NCBI GenBank assembly: GCA_047501485.1
Contig: JAZDRN010000012.1
Coordinates: 1 to 64,000 of the forward strand
DNA length: 64,000 bases
Direction: 5' to 3'
DNA from: Ancrocorticia sp047501485
GTDB lineage: Bacteria > Actinomycetota > Actinomycetes > Actinomycetales > Actinomycetaceae
In this document: positions 45,615 to 54,923 of the stretch, piece by piece
Layout: each line of letters starts with the position of its first letter
Position numbering within the stretch: the stretch's first letter is position 1
Notes under the pieces: generated by a model
The model's input: only the letters and a program-made list of their open reading frames with translations
Databases searched by the model: none
What the model was told of the DNA's origin: nothing
Made by a program: the position numbers and the translations under genes

Positions 45615-46394
45615 TCACTCCCCCGCGACGACGACCTCCGCCACCTCATCGCGCAAGCGCTCGATGATAGCGGCATCCGTCGCGGAATCGACCACGACGG
45701 TATCGAAGGTGGAGACCGGGACGACCTCGTGCAGAGCGCGTCGCTCGAATTTGGTGTGATCCACCAGAAGGATGCGCCGCGCGGAGACCTCCAGCATGGC
45801 TCGCTTGGTCTCCGCCACGAACTCGTAAGGGTTGCACACGAAGTTCCCGCACACGGCGGCATCAGACATGACGCACACGTCCGCACGGACCTTCCTGATG
45901 GCGTCCACGGTCGATGGGCCGTGGAAGGAATCCGTCCAGCGGCGGTAGCGCCCGCCCATCATGAACACGGTGGTGCCGGGGTTGTTCCCCACATCTCGCA
46001 CCACGGACAGGGCATTGGTGAGGATGGTCAACGGCGCGTAGTCCTTGATCTCATCGAGGAAGGGCAGCACCGTCGACGAGTCGTCCACCATGAGCGATTC
46101 TCCCCGCTCGACGAGGTCCGCGGCCGCACGCGCGATCTGGCGCTTCTCTGCCGGATTGAGCTTGGCTCGCATGGATGTCGGCATCTCCGACTGGCTCGAC
46201 CTCGCTGGCGAGACCTCACCCTTGCTGCGGGAGACGAGATCCAGTTCCTCCAGCTTGGAGAGGTCCCGATACACCGTCACGATCGAGACGTTGAGCCGCT
46301 CTGCCAGGTCTTCGACCCGAACCGGTCCATCCGCGGTCACGTAGTCGACGATCTGGCGTCGCCTTCCACTGAGGTGTTCGGGCTTTGCTGGCAT
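45615..46394 (-). CDS. DeoR-family sugar-responsive repressor
   Basis: The 259-residue protein has the DeoR N-terminal helix-turn-helix (GRRRQIVDYVTADGPVRVEDLAERLNVSIVTVYRDL) and a sugar-phosphate isomerase-like effector domain (residues about 85-240, with DDSSTVLPFLDEI, TILTNALSVVRDV and LVDHTKFERRALHEVVP). Such proteins are released from DNA by a phosphorylated sugar. It is the last gene of a minus-strand group with an aldolase, a dehydrogenase and an FGGY kinase, and probably represses them; see the candidate operator upstream of the kinase. Confidence 0.92.
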   Translation of the reverse strand: MPAKPEHLSGRRRQIVDYVTADGPVRVEDLAERLNVSIVTVYRDLSKLEELDLVSRSKGEVSPARSSQSEMPTSMRAKLNPAEKRQIARAAADLVERGESLMVDDSSTVLPFLDEIKDYAPLTILTNALSVVRDVGNNPGTTVFMMGGRYRRWTDSFHGPSTVDAIRKVRADVCVMSDAAVCGNFVCNPYEFVAETKRAMLEVSARRILLVDHTKFERRALHEVVPVSTFDTVVVDSATDAAIIERLRDEVAEVVVAGE

Positions 46395-46601
46395 ATTTTC
46401 CTCTTCCTCGTTGGGGGCGGGGACGAACAGTTGACCGTCCCCGCCCCCAACCTGCGTCGCATCTCATGGTGAGAGTCGCCGGAGCTTGCTATTTTATTCG
46501 GTCACATCGATCTATTCAGCCCCGCCGGGACCGGTATGGGATAGATGGGATAGCCAGTACCGACAGACGGTTTGCCCAGCCGATCTATACCCACAGCCGA
46601 T

Positions 46602-47258
46602 CTAGTTGCCGTCGGCGGCCGACTTCTTCGTGTAGCCGGACATGCCCGAGCTTGCCTGGTCCATCTCCGCGTCGGTCAGGAGTTTGATGGGCAGGCCCGT
46701 CGCGAGTGCACGTAGCTGGATCTCGCACACATACTCCAGGTAAGGCAACATATCGAGCGCCTTATCGAGGGTCGGCCCCACCGTGATCGCACCGTGGTTG
46801 GACATGAGGGCACCGGTCCGGCCCTGCAGCGCGGCGGTGACGTCCTTCGCGAGCTGATCGGTGCCGAATGTCGAGTACGGGGCAACCCTGATCGCTCCGC
46901 CGAAGAGCGCCGAATAGTAGTGACTCAACGGGATCTCGTCTTGCACAACCAGGCCGAGGGCCGTGGAAGCCGGCGCGTGGTTGTGCGTGATGGCACCCGC
47001 ATCGGTATTGGCGTAGACGCTCAGGTGCAGCGGGCACTCGGAGGAGGGCTTGTAGTTGCCCTCGATCTGCTTGCCACCCATCTCCACCACTGCGACATCG
47101 CCGGCCTGCATCTCCTCGTAGGGGACGGCAGACGGGGAGATCACCACGTGGTCTCCCACTCGGATCGAGACGTTTCCGGCTGTTCCCACCACGAGGCCTT
47201 TTTCGACCATCGCGAGGCAGGCATCGACGATTTTCTGGCGCTCTGCTTGATACAGCAT
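46602..47258 (-). CDS. fucA: class II (FucA/AraD-type) sugar-phosphate aldolase
   Basis: The 218-residue enzyme should cleave a ketose-1-phosphate (L-fuculose-1-phosphate or a relative) to dihydroxyacetone phosphate and an aldehyde. The zinc ligands fall almost exactly at the E. coli FucA positions: E74 (PSSECPLH), H92 and H94 (THNHAPAS) and H155 (MSNHGAI). GTAGNVSIR supplies the phosphate-binding segment. It lies in the DeoR locus with a kinase of the FGGY family, whose product it would cleave. Exact sugar not established. Confidence 0.85.
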   Translation of the reverse strand: MLYQAERQKIVDACLAMVEKGLVVGTAGNVSIRVGDHVVISPSAVPYEEMQAGDVAVVEMGGKQIEGNYKPSSECPLHLSVYANTDAGAITHNHAPASTALGLVVQDEIPLSHYYSALFGGAIRVAPYSTFGTDQLAKDVTAALQGRTGALMSNHGAITVGPTLDKALDMLPYLEYVCEIQLRALATGLPIKLLTDAEMDQASSGMSGYTKKSAADGN

Positions 47259-47487
47259 AAGTTTTGCATCCTAACCTTGTGTGAAGAGCAGGTCCTCCCG
47301 GGAGCATTTCGCGACACCGTTCAGCTCCTGGTGGAGGCAAACCTTGCGTTGCGCCGGATAGCTCCCGGACCGGTCCTTCTCTATGGCTTCAATCTATGCC
47401 AGTTGTATGGACTTTGACGAGTTTTCGATTGACAATGGCGGGCTCCTCTCGTGCGGGATCCCGCCTTCAGCGCACTCCTTGAGTCTT

Positions 47488-48558
47488 CTATCTTGCCCTT
47501 CTCTCCGTCCGTAGCGCGTCAGAGGCGAACACCTCGGGATTGGCGCAATGGAGGGGTTTCCCGCCTTCCAAGAAGGAGGCGATATCCTCCGCCCCGATCG
47601 TGGCGGCCAGTTCCGCGGCCTGCTTGGAGGCACCGGCCAGATGCGGGGTCATGGTGACCCGAGGGGTGCTGAACAGCCGGTGACCAGCGGGAAGAGGCTC
47701 CTCCGGCAGGCAGTCGAACCCGGCGGCGAACAGATGGCCGGAATCCAGCGCGTCGGCGACGGCGTCGTAATCCAGCAAGCCCCCGCGGGCACAGTTGACC
47801 AGGATCGCACCTTCCGGCAGCAAGGCGATCTGCTCGGCTCCGATCATGTTCTGGTTCTCCGCGGTCAGACGCGAGTGCAGGGTGAGAACCGAGGCCCGTA
47901 CGAGCATCGAGTTCAGATCCTCTGCCAGTTCCATTCCCTCGTCCAAGGCTGAGGCTTCCACCCACGGATCATAGACGACGACGTGAGCGCCCATCGCGGC
48001 CAGGATTCTCGCCACCCGGGAACCTACTGCGCCATACCCGCATACACCCACGGTCTTCCCCGAGATCTCGGGACCGACCTGGTCGTAGTTGTAGTAATCC
48101 GAGCGCCACTGGCCAGCCTTCAGCTCCGCGTCACGCTGAGCGATCTGCCGGGCGGAGGCCATGATCATGGCGACCGAGTGTTCGGCCGTGGCGATCGCGT
48201 TCCTGCCGGGCGTGTAGCTGACGACGACGCCGTGGCGGGTGGCCGCCTCTATATCCACGTTGACGGGCCCACCGCGGCAGATGGTGATGAGCTGAAGGTC
48301 TGGGCTTGCCGCGATCACCTTCTCCGAGAAGGGGTAGGTGTGGGAGAAGCAGACCTGCGCCCCCTGGAGGGCCGCTATCAACTGGTCTTCATCGCCGAAG
48401 GCCTCGCGTACCCCCGCGAAATCCCGGTAGGGCTCATTGGGCCAATTCGACTGCAGGTCCTTGAGCTCTACCGTCTCGGCTATGCGGGGTTGATCTTCCA
48501 CCGCCCGGCGCAGCACCCCTGCGGTAACGAACCCGTCCCCTGCGAGCAGGACAGCCAT
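47488..48558 (-). CDS. D-isomer-specific 2-hydroxyacid dehydrogenase
   Basis: The 356-residue protein has the SerA-like Rossmann fold: GYGAVGSRVARILAAMGAHVVVYDP for NAD binding and the catalytic trio Arg (VNCARGGLLD), Glu (DCLPEEPLP) and His (MTPHLAGAS). It reduces or oxidises a 2-hydroxyacid with NAD(P). The ATG at 48558 is one base after the kinase stop codon, so the genes are tightly linked. In the locus it might handle the aldehyde/acid branch product of sugar cleavage; serine biosynthesis is less likely because there is no regulatory ACT domain. Confidence 0.88.
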   Translation of the reverse strand: MAVLLAGDGFVTAGVLRRAVEDQPRIAETVELKDLQSNWPNEPYRDFAGVREAFGDEDQLIAALQGAQVCFSHTYPFSEKVIAASPDLQLITICRGGPVNVDIEAATRHGVVVSYTPGRNAIATAEHSVAMIMASARQIAQRDAELKAGQWRSDYYNYDQVGPEISGKTVGVCGYGAVGSRVARILAAMGAHVVVYDPWVEASALDEGMELAEDLNSMLVRASVLTLHSRLTAENQNMIGAEQIALLPEGAILVNCARGGLLDYDAVADALDSGHLFAAGFDCLPEEPLPAGHRLFSTPRVTMTPHLAGASKQAAELAATIGAEDIASFLEGGKPLHCANPEVFASDALRTERRAR

Positions 48559-48559
48559 C

Positions 48560-50075
48560 TCAGGCCTCGCTCTCTCGGCGCAGGCTGCGCATCTGCGGCC
48601 ACACCGGCTGGATGGCCTTGCGGGCGGCCACGTACACCTCGTGGGTGCGGCGGTAGATATCGTAGTTGTCCGGGTTGGGGAGGTATTCCTCCATGCCCGT
48701 CTTGAGCATCTCCGCCGCGGCCGCGACATCGGACGCCTCTCCGGCCGAGACCAGCGCCAGCACGGCGGCGCCGCGGGCTCCAGCCTCCGGCGCCTCCTGC
48801 CGGATCACGCGCTGGCCGGTGGCATCGGCGAGGATCTCGCACAGCAGTTGCGAACGGAAGCCGCCGCCGGAGACCACGAGGTCGCCATCCATCTGAAGGG
48901 TGTCGATGCATTCGATCAGCGAGAAGGCCACGCCCTCATAGACCGAACGCAGCACGTGGGAGGTGGGGGGTGGTCAGGGACATTCCCATCCACGAGGCGG
49001 AGGCCGCCGTGTCGAGGAATGGAGCGCGCTCTCCACCCGGCGATGCGTAGGGCAGGTAGACGACGCCACCCGAGCCCGAGGGAGCGGTGCGAGCCTCCTC
49101 CTCGATGTCCTCCCAGGAGCGATCGGAGAAGCCAAGCACCTGCCGGATCCAGTCGAGGTTCGGCGTGCCCGTCATCGGGACGAGGAACTCGAGCACCTGC
49201 TTTCCACGGCCGGTGGCCAGCACCATCGAGACCTGCGAGCGGCGGGACTGCGCATCCGGCAGAAGTGCGCCGACGAAGCCGGTGGTACCGAGGATCAACC
49301 AGCCCTCGCCGTCGTTTACGGCGCTGAGGCCCGCGCCGGTCACGGCGACGTCGATCATGCCCACTCCCACCGGGGTGCCCGCGGGGATGCCGGTTTCATC
49401 GGCTGCCTGCGCGGAGACCACCCCGCCGGGGCCATCGGCGGGGACGATGGGAGGAAGCAGGCGCAGAGCGTCCGGCATACCAAGCGCATCGGCCATGTCC
49501 CGCGAGTACTCCATGGTGTCGACGTTGAGGAACGTGCGCGAGGCTTCGGTGTAATCGGTGAGACGCTCACCGGTCAGGCGGAAGCGCAGCCAATCCTTGC
49601 AATACAGATGGGTTGCCGAGCGCTCGATGATCTCGGGGTTCTTCTCCTTGAACTCCTCGTAGAGAACCGGGAAGAGCCCACCGAACACCGTGGTTCCCGA
49701 TGTCTGCAGGACCTTATCTGCCTTCCCATTGGCCACCCACTCGTTCACGCGTTCGGAGGCGCGGCCATCGAGCCATGTCGCCGCGGGGCGGGTGGGGACG
49801 CCGGCCTCATCGACCAGCCAGGCGCCGTCCCCCTGCCCGGTGAGTCCGATGGCGACGACGTCGTCGTCCGGGCATTGGGCACGGACCTCGCGGAGGCACG
49901 CGGCGACTCCCTGCCAGATGGCTTCCATGTCCTGTTCGGCCTCGCCCAGCTTGCCGTAGTTGACCGGAATGGATTCGTGATGGGTGGCGCGGATGCCGCC
50001 CGAAAGGTCGAAGGCTACCGCCTTGACAGCTGTGGTGCCGCCATCGACTCCGATGACGATCTTTTCACCGCTCAT
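48560..50075 (-). pseudogene. FGGY-family carbohydrate kinase, apparent frameshift
   Basis: The N-terminal part (KIVIGVDGGTTAVKAVAFDL, 50075 to about 48936) is a clear FGGY kinase with the first ATPase domain, and the C-terminal part (VLRSVYEGVAFSL ... SGGGFRSQLLCEILADATGQRV, to 48560) continues in another frame. The switch falls at a G6 run on the plus strand (48965-48970): removing one base joins the frames as ...SLTTPTSHVLRSVYEG. Together they would make a normal kinase of about 505 residues that phosphorylates a ketose (fuculose/xylulose-like). A sequencing error is as likely as a true pseudogene or phase-variable switch; the rest of the operon is intact. Confidence 0.8.
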
Positions 50076-50130
50076 GGACTATCTCCTTAGTTCGGCACTT
50101 CTTCGTGCGTGACAAGTATATTCACATAAG

Positions 50131-50157
50131 TTTCATGATTGCCAACACTTTTTTCAT
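50131..50157. promoter_or_regulatory. candidate DeoR operator upstream of the kinase
   Basis: TTTCAT occurs at 50131-50136 and again at 50152-50157, exactly 21 bases (two helical turns) apart, in an AT-rich stretch that should hold the kinase operon promoter (start codon at 50075). A third related TTTTCAC lies at 50162-50168. Helical repeats of this kind are usual for DeoR-family binding. Confidence 0.5.
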
Positions 50158-50296
50158 TTAATTTTCACGGCTGCTGATTCGCGAGAATATCTCACGCATC
50201 GCGGGGAGGGAGAACCCGAGCCAAGGGATACGAAATAGAAGCGGATGCTGCCCATGAGCGAACGAGGAACCTGCCGAGAACCCTCTGCCGCGGGGC

Positions 50297-50953
50297 TCAA
50301 CCGGCAAGCAGCACTACTGCCATCGCTATGAGAACGACGGCGATACCGGCGTCCACGTACTGCCAGGCTCGCGGGGTGCGCAGCCATTTTCCCAGGTAAC
50401 GCGCTCCGTAGCCGAGGGCGAGGAACCAAACGGCGCTCGCGGTCATGGCACCCGCGGCGAATATCCAACGCGCCTGCCCGTGAGTTGCCGCAAGCGATCC
50501 GATGAGCACCACGGTGTCTAGATAGACGCCCGGATTGAGCCAGGTGAAGGCCAGCGTCTGCAGCGCGACGACGACTACCGCACTGCCGGAGACGCTCTGC
50601 CGCGGGATGACCCGCCGTTCGGCGGAGGCCTTGTTCCCCGCGACCGGCTCCCCATCGGCAATCATCCCCTGCCCCGAGGGATTGAGAGCACGGCGCGCGG
50701 CGAAGGCCGCGTACGTGAGCAAGAAGAGCGCCCCGCCCCACCGAGCCGCCGTCATCAGCCAGGGAATATCGTTGACGAGTCTTCCAAGGCCGGCGACTCC
50801 CACCGCCACGAGCAGAACGTCCGAGAAGATGCAGATGAAGATGACGAGGGTCGTATGCTGGCGGCGGATCCCCTGGCGCAGAACGAAGACGTTCTGCGCA
50901 CCCAAGGCGACGATCAGAGAGAGCATCGTCAGGAGACCAGAAACATAACTCAC
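50297..50953 (-). CDS. LysE/ArgO-family amino-acid exporter
   Basis: The 218-residue membrane protein has the LysE pattern GLLTMLSLIVALGAQNVFVLRQGI at the N-terminus and about six hydrophobic segments, with NPGVYLDTVVLIGSLA in the middle. LysE/ArgO proteins export lysine and/or arginine. It starts with GTG, with TAGCAT 6 bases upstream and no ribosome site (leaderless). No LysG-type regulator is adjacent, so lysine specificity is not supported beyond family membership. Confidence 0.9.
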   Translation of the reverse strand: MSYVSGLLTMLSLIVALGAQNVFVLRQGIRRQHTTLVIFICIFSDVLLVAVGVAGLGRLVNDIPWLMTAARWGGALFLLTYAAFAARRALNPSGQGMIADGEPVAGNKASAERRVIPRQSVSGSAVVVVALQTLAFTWLNPGVYLDTVVLIGSLAATHGQARWIFAAGAMTASAVWFLALGYGARYLGKWLRTPRAWQYVDAGIAVVLIAMAVVLLAG

Positions 50954-50967
50954 CGCCCCATGCTATT

Positions 50968-51843
50968 TCACATCTCGTCGAGGAACTCCACGATCATCCC
51001 CACAACCGGCGAGGCGCTCCTGATCATCGCCTCATGCCCGTGGCCCTTCGCCTCGGCGTATCGCGCTCCGGGAATCAGTTCGGCGACCTCCTTGACCCAC
51101 GAACTGGGGCACACCCAGTCGTCTTCTCCCCGCAGTACCAGGGTGGGCGTCGTGATCCTGGGGAGGATGGTCTCCACCTTGTGGTGCAGCATTACGTTGA
51201 GGACCTTGAGGAACCACAACGGGTTCGCCTTCAGGTATTGGATGAAACCGTTGGCCAGCACGCGTAGCGACTCATCGTAGAGGTCCTGAACCATCCGCAT
51301 AACCTGACGAGTCGCCGTGCGCTCGGAGGCGTTGACCGTCGGGGCGATGAGGACGAGTGCGTCAACGCTGTTGAGATGGCGCGCGGCGGCCTCCACGGCC
51401 ACTTCCGTTCCCATCGAGTGCCCGACCAGGACGATCTCCTGCGGCGGGCTATCCTGGCGTACAACGTTCTCGATGAAAGCGGCCAGCAGGTCTCCGTAAT
51501 GCGTCATGCTCCACGACTGCGTGGGTCGCGGCGAATCGCCGAATCCCGGCAGATCCACGCCGTAGACTCTGCCCGAGCGTGCTAGGGCGGCCGCCAGGCG
51601 GGCGAAGACCGCCCGTCCCATACCGATCCCGTGGACCAGAACGTACGCTCGCCGCCGGGGCCTGCCCATTCGGGTGTAGACCATCATGGCGTCATCATCG
51701 GAGAACGTCGACGTGAGCGGAGCATCGTCCCGCGAGTCCAGGCGAGCCGGGGAACCGCCGCGCGTGGCCGAAAGGGGCTTGCCCTTGGCAAGCCCGACAT
51801 CATGCCAGAGACCGCCGAGCTTATCTGGAAACAGAGAGACCAT
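50968..51843 (-). CDS. alpha/beta-hydrolase fold protein
   Basis: The 291-residue protein has YVLVHGIGMGRAVFARLAAAL, GVDLPGFGDSPRP, the nucleophile Ser in LVGHSMGTEVAVEA, a TLVLRGEDDWVCPSSWV Asp-turn and a C-terminal GHGHEAMI His, a complete catalytic triad. Esterase, lipase or haloperoxidase-like activity is possible; no substrate can be named. It begins 14 bases from lysE and lies 20 bases after the flavodoxin-like gene upstream, all on the minus strand. Confidence 0.82.
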   Translation of the reverse strand: MVSLFPDKLGGLWHDVGLAKGKPLSATRGGSPARLDSRDDAPLTSTFSDDDAMMVYTRMGRPRRRAYVLVHGIGMGRAVFARLAAALARSGRVYGVDLPGFGDSPRPTQSWSMTHYGDLLAAFIENVVRQDSPPQEIVLVGHSMGTEVAVEAAARHLNSVDALVLIAPTVNASERTATRQVMRMVQDLYDESLRVLANGFIQYLKANPLWFLKVLNVMLHHKVETILPRITTPTLVLRGEDDWVCPSSWVKEVAELIPGARYAEAKGHGHEAMIRSASPVVGMIVEFLDEM

Positions 51844-51863
51844 CGCGAAAAGCTTCCCGAAGC

Positions 51864-52418
51864 TCAGGATCCGGCCAGCATGTCGCGTGCCTTCGCCACG
51901 AGCGGCTCGATGTCCTCGCGTGAGGAGTGATCATAGCCCTCGGCTATCCGGTCGGCCACTGCCTCGGCCCACTCGCCACGGTCACGATACTTCTGGACGC
52001 GCTTCGAGAAGACCTTCAGCAATGCGTATTCCGGCTTGTTCAGTCCCTCGTAGCGCACGCCGGCCTCGAAGTAGAAGAAGGGGTAGCGATCCTTCGCCAG
52101 CTCCTCCTTGGTGAAGGTAGCGGCCGGGACTTTCCAGTCCCTGTCGGGATGCTGCGGAGTCCCGCCATTCGCCCACACGATGACCTTGGCCGAATCCTCC
52201 AACCCCGCCGCCTTGAGCTGCTTACGGAAATCGGAGAAGCCCCGCATGATGGACATGCGGACGCCCGCACCGAAGACGATCAGATCGTAGGAGTCGAGTT
52301 TCAAGCTCTTTATCTCGGCGAAAGGCACCAATTCCGCCCCGAGGTCCTCCGCGATCCACTCGCCGTAGGTGCGCGAGAATCCGGTGACGGTGTTGTAGAT
52401 AACGACGACTTTAGCCAT
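51864..52418 (-). CDS. flavodoxin-domain protein
   Basis: The 184-residue protein begins MAKVVVIYNTVTGFSRTYGEWIAEDLGAELV, the flavodoxin_5-type (HemG-like) FMN phosphate-binding start, and continues with LIVFGAGVRMSIMRGFSDFRKQLKAAG. It is an electron carrier or a protoporphyrinogen oxidase-like flavoprotein; the latter is not supported by any heme gene nearby. The ATG at 52418 follows GAGGAG and was preferred to an upstream ATG at 52448. Confidence 0.8.
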   Translation of the reverse strand: MAKVVVIYNTVTGFSRTYGEWIAEDLGAELVPFAEIKSLKLDSYDLIVFGAGVRMSIMRGFSDFRKQLKAAGLEDSAKVIVWANGGTPQHPDRDWKVPAATFTKEELAKDRYPFFYFEAGVRYEGLNKPEYALLKVFSKRVQKYRDRGEWAEAVADRIAEGYDHSSREDIEPLVAKARDMLAGS

Positions 52419-52555
52419 GGCGTACTCCTCACAATGCCGCCGGTTCACCGCGGCATCGATGCAGTTGGAAGAATTCGATTCGATTGAATTCTAGTGCGGC
52501 TACAGGGCGGGGCCTTACCACCGGAGTCGCAAACCAACGGCCTCATCGACTCTCC

Positions 52556-53089
52556 TCACTCCTGCGGGTGGACGGCCTCATGCTCCAGCAGGTTCTTCTT
52601 GATGCCGAGGCCGTAGCGGAACCCTCCCAGGCTGCCGTCGGAACGAAGAACCCGGTGGCAAGGCACGAACAGGGCCGCGGCATTGCATGCGCAGGCGGAG
52701 GCTGCGGCGCGGACCGCAGCGGGACGGCCCGCACGATTCGCGTACTCGGTGTAGGTCACCGGTTCCCCCGGCCGGACATCTCGCAGCACATCCCAGGCGT
52801 GAGTGCGGAATTCACCGGAGCGTTGGAGAACGGCGATGCGACGCGGCGCATCGAGGTCGCCCGCGTAATACTCCCGCACGGCAGCGACGGCGGCGGCGAT
52901 GGGCTGTTCCTCGTCGCAGGGAGCGACCTGGCGGATGGCCGAGGGCTCGGGGCGCAGCGTGGCATGGATAAGCGCAATGAGGGATGCAATGTCATCCGTC
53001 CAGCCCGAGGCGAGGACGACTGCACCGTCCGTGACGATGCTGAATGGCCCGTCCGGAGTGTTCAGGGTTGTGGAGAATACGTTGCTCAT
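52556..53089 (-). CDS. ogt: methylated-DNA--protein-cysteine methyltransferase
   Basis: Ogt removes O6-alkyl groups from guanine by transfer to its own cysteine. The 177-residue protein has the active-site PCHRV motif (Cys144), a conserved N-terminal RNase H-like half and a GYRYGLGIKKNLLEHE-like C-terminus (GFRYGLGIKKNLLEHE). The ATG at 53089 follows GGAG. It lies 97 bases downstream of the Ada-AlkA fusion gene on the same strand, so the two alkylation-repair proteins are probably made from one message. Confidence 0.95.
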   Translation of the reverse strand: MSNVFSTTLNTPDGPFSIVTDGAVVLASGWTDDIASLIALIHATLRPEPSAIRQVAPCDEEQPIAAAVAAVREYYAGDLDAPRRIAVLQRSGEFRTHAWDVLRDVRPGEPVTYTEYANRAGRPAAVRAAASACACNAAALFVPCHRVLRSDGSLGGFRYGLGIKKNLLEHEAVHPQE

Positions 53090-53186
53090 CGGTGCTCCTA
53101 GAAGATGGGGCCAAAGCTGGGTTTCGGGTTGGATGGGCGTCCGGCGATGCGGACGTGTGGAGCGAAAGGGAACGCACAATCGCTCA

Positions 53187-54824
53187 TCAGGGCGGCGGGG
53201 GTTGCGCACCTCTCGTGCTATCCGGTGCACCAGAGGGGCGCGCCGCCACCAGCGCGGCCTGCCACACATGCATCGCGGCATAGGTCCGCCACGGAGCCCA
53301 GCCGGTTGCGATCCGCGCGAGCGAGCGCTGGCCCTCGCGCGCGGGAAGATCTCGACCCACCAGGCCGAGAGACCTGGCGCCCGATAGCAGCGCCGCGTCG
53401 CCCTCCAGCCAGAGGTCAGGATCGCCGAGTACCCTCATGGAGATATAGGAGGCACTCCAGGGGCCGATCCTGGGCTGTCTCATCAGCACATCGCGCATGG
53501 CTTCCGTCTCCATGCCCGCATGAAGCAGCAGATCCCCATCGGCCATCGCACTGGTGATGCCACGGATCGCGTTGACCGATTGGGCGGGCAGGCGCAACGG
53601 ACGTCCCGGATCCGTCGAGGACGTGACCGGCAGACCTTCGGCGATCTGGAGCGAGGTGGGAAACAGCCGTGACAGCCCCGCGATCGACGACGAATAGTGC
53701 GAACCCAACCGTTCCGCCAGACGGCTTAGATGACCGGTAGCCGCACGCACGGAGATCTGCTGGCCGATCATCGCCCGGACGACCATCTCTTCCGCATCGA
53801 CGGCTCCCGGCACCCGGATGCCGGGAACACCCGCGACAAGGGGCGCGAGAACCGGGTCCGAACCCAGGGCGGCATCGGTCGCCACAGGATCGGCGTCGAG
53901 GTCGAGGAGCCTTCTGATACGGGATACCGCCGGGGCCACATCGGCCAACGAGCTCAGCTCGAGATGCGCCGTCAGCTTCCATTGCGGATTGGCTCCGTTC
54001 GATCGCCGACGGCGCTCGGCCACCCGCGCGGTGACGTCGAAAGCTCCGGGTCCGTGGGGCAGAACGAGGGTACGAGCGTAATGCAGGTCGTCGTCGTCGA
54101 TACCGACGGCTTCGATTCCACCGATGGCGCGAGCCGCCAGGAAGCCGAAGATCCCTGGAGCATCGAAAGGCTGGCGAACCGGGAGATCGATATCGATGTG
54201 CAGCTGTTCAGAATTCTCACGCCGCGACGGTTCGAAACGCACGGACTTCGCGCGCAGGGCACGTGGGCTGAGGGCGAATACGTCGTCAACGGTCTGGTTG
54301 AATTGACGCACCGATCCGAAGCCTGCCGCGAAGGCGACCTCGGACATGCCCAGATCCGTTCCCACGAGCAACGCCCGCGCGGACTGAGCGCGCCGCGCCC
54401 GAGCAAGGGCCTGCGGGCCGGCGCCCAACTCGGCCGTCAGCAGGCGATGAATGTGGCGGGGCGTGTAGCCCAACCTCGTCGCAAGCCCTTCCACGCCCTC
54501 GCGGTCCACCACCCCGTCGAAGATCAACCGCATCGCGCGGCCCGCGACATCGCGCCGTGAATTCCACTCCGGGCTCTCAGGAGCGGCCTCGGGCACACAA
54601 CGTTTGCATGCACGGAAGCCCGCTTCATGCGCCGCGGCGGAGGTGAGGAAGAACCTGACGTTCTCCGGCTTCGGTGTACGCGCCGGGCACGAGGGGCGAC
54701 AGTAGATCCCGGTGGATATCACCGCGGTGTAGAACTGGCCGTCGAAACGCGAATCGCGCGAAGAGATGGCCCGATACCGCTCCTCGAAGCGTTCGTCGAA
54801 AAAGGGGCCATCCATGTTCTTCAT
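53187..54824 (-). CDS. Ada-type activator fused to AlkA glycosylase
   Basis: This 545-residue protein combines three modules: an Ada N-terminal zinc domain with four cysteines at 42, 46, 73 and 76 (spacing identical to E. coli Ada C38/C42/C69/C72; Cys42 would be the phosphotriester methyl acceptor), an AraC-type helix-turn-helix (about 95-185), and an AlkA-type 3-methyladenine glycosylase (about 200-545, with IGPWSASYISMRVLGDPDLWLEGDAALL, the last Asp being the probable catalytic residue). It replaces E. coli Ada's Ogt half with AlkA, while Ogt is separate. Such fusions occur in actinobacteria. Start uncertain: ATG at 54824 or 54815. Confidence 0.93.
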   Translation of the reverse strand: MKNMDGPFFDERFEERYRAISSRDSRFDGQFYTAVISTGIYCRPSCPARTPKPENVRFFLTSAAAHEAGFRACKRCVPEAAPESPEWNSRRDVAGRAMRLIFDGVVDREGVEGLATRLGYTPRHIHRLLTAELGAGPQALARARRAQSARALLVGTDLGMSEVAFAAGFGSVRQFNQTVDDVFALSPRALRAKSVRFEPSRRENSEQLHIDIDLPVRQPFDAPGIFGFLAARAIGGIEAVGIDDDDLHYARTLVLPHGPGAFDVTARVAERRRRSNGANPQWKLTAHLELSSLADVAPAVSRIRRLLDLDADPVATDAALGSDPVLAPLVAGVPGIRVPGAVDAEEMVVRAMIGQQISVRAATGHLSRLAERLGSHYSSSIAGLSRLFPTSLQIAEGLPVTSSTDPGRPLRLPAQSVNAIRGITSAMADGDLLLHAGMETEAMRDVLMRQPRIGPWSASYISMRVLGDPDLWLEGDAALLSGARSLGLVGRDLPAREGQRSLARIATGWAPWRTYAAMHVWQAALVAARPSGAPDSTRGAQPPPP

Positions 54825-54923
54825 GTGTACCAGTACAGCAGAAGGCCCCACAGTCCTCTAGCGGTTATCGGACATGACGGTGGTCTCGCGCTGTCGCGCC
54901 AGGTGGGAGTCCGATCGGCTGGA

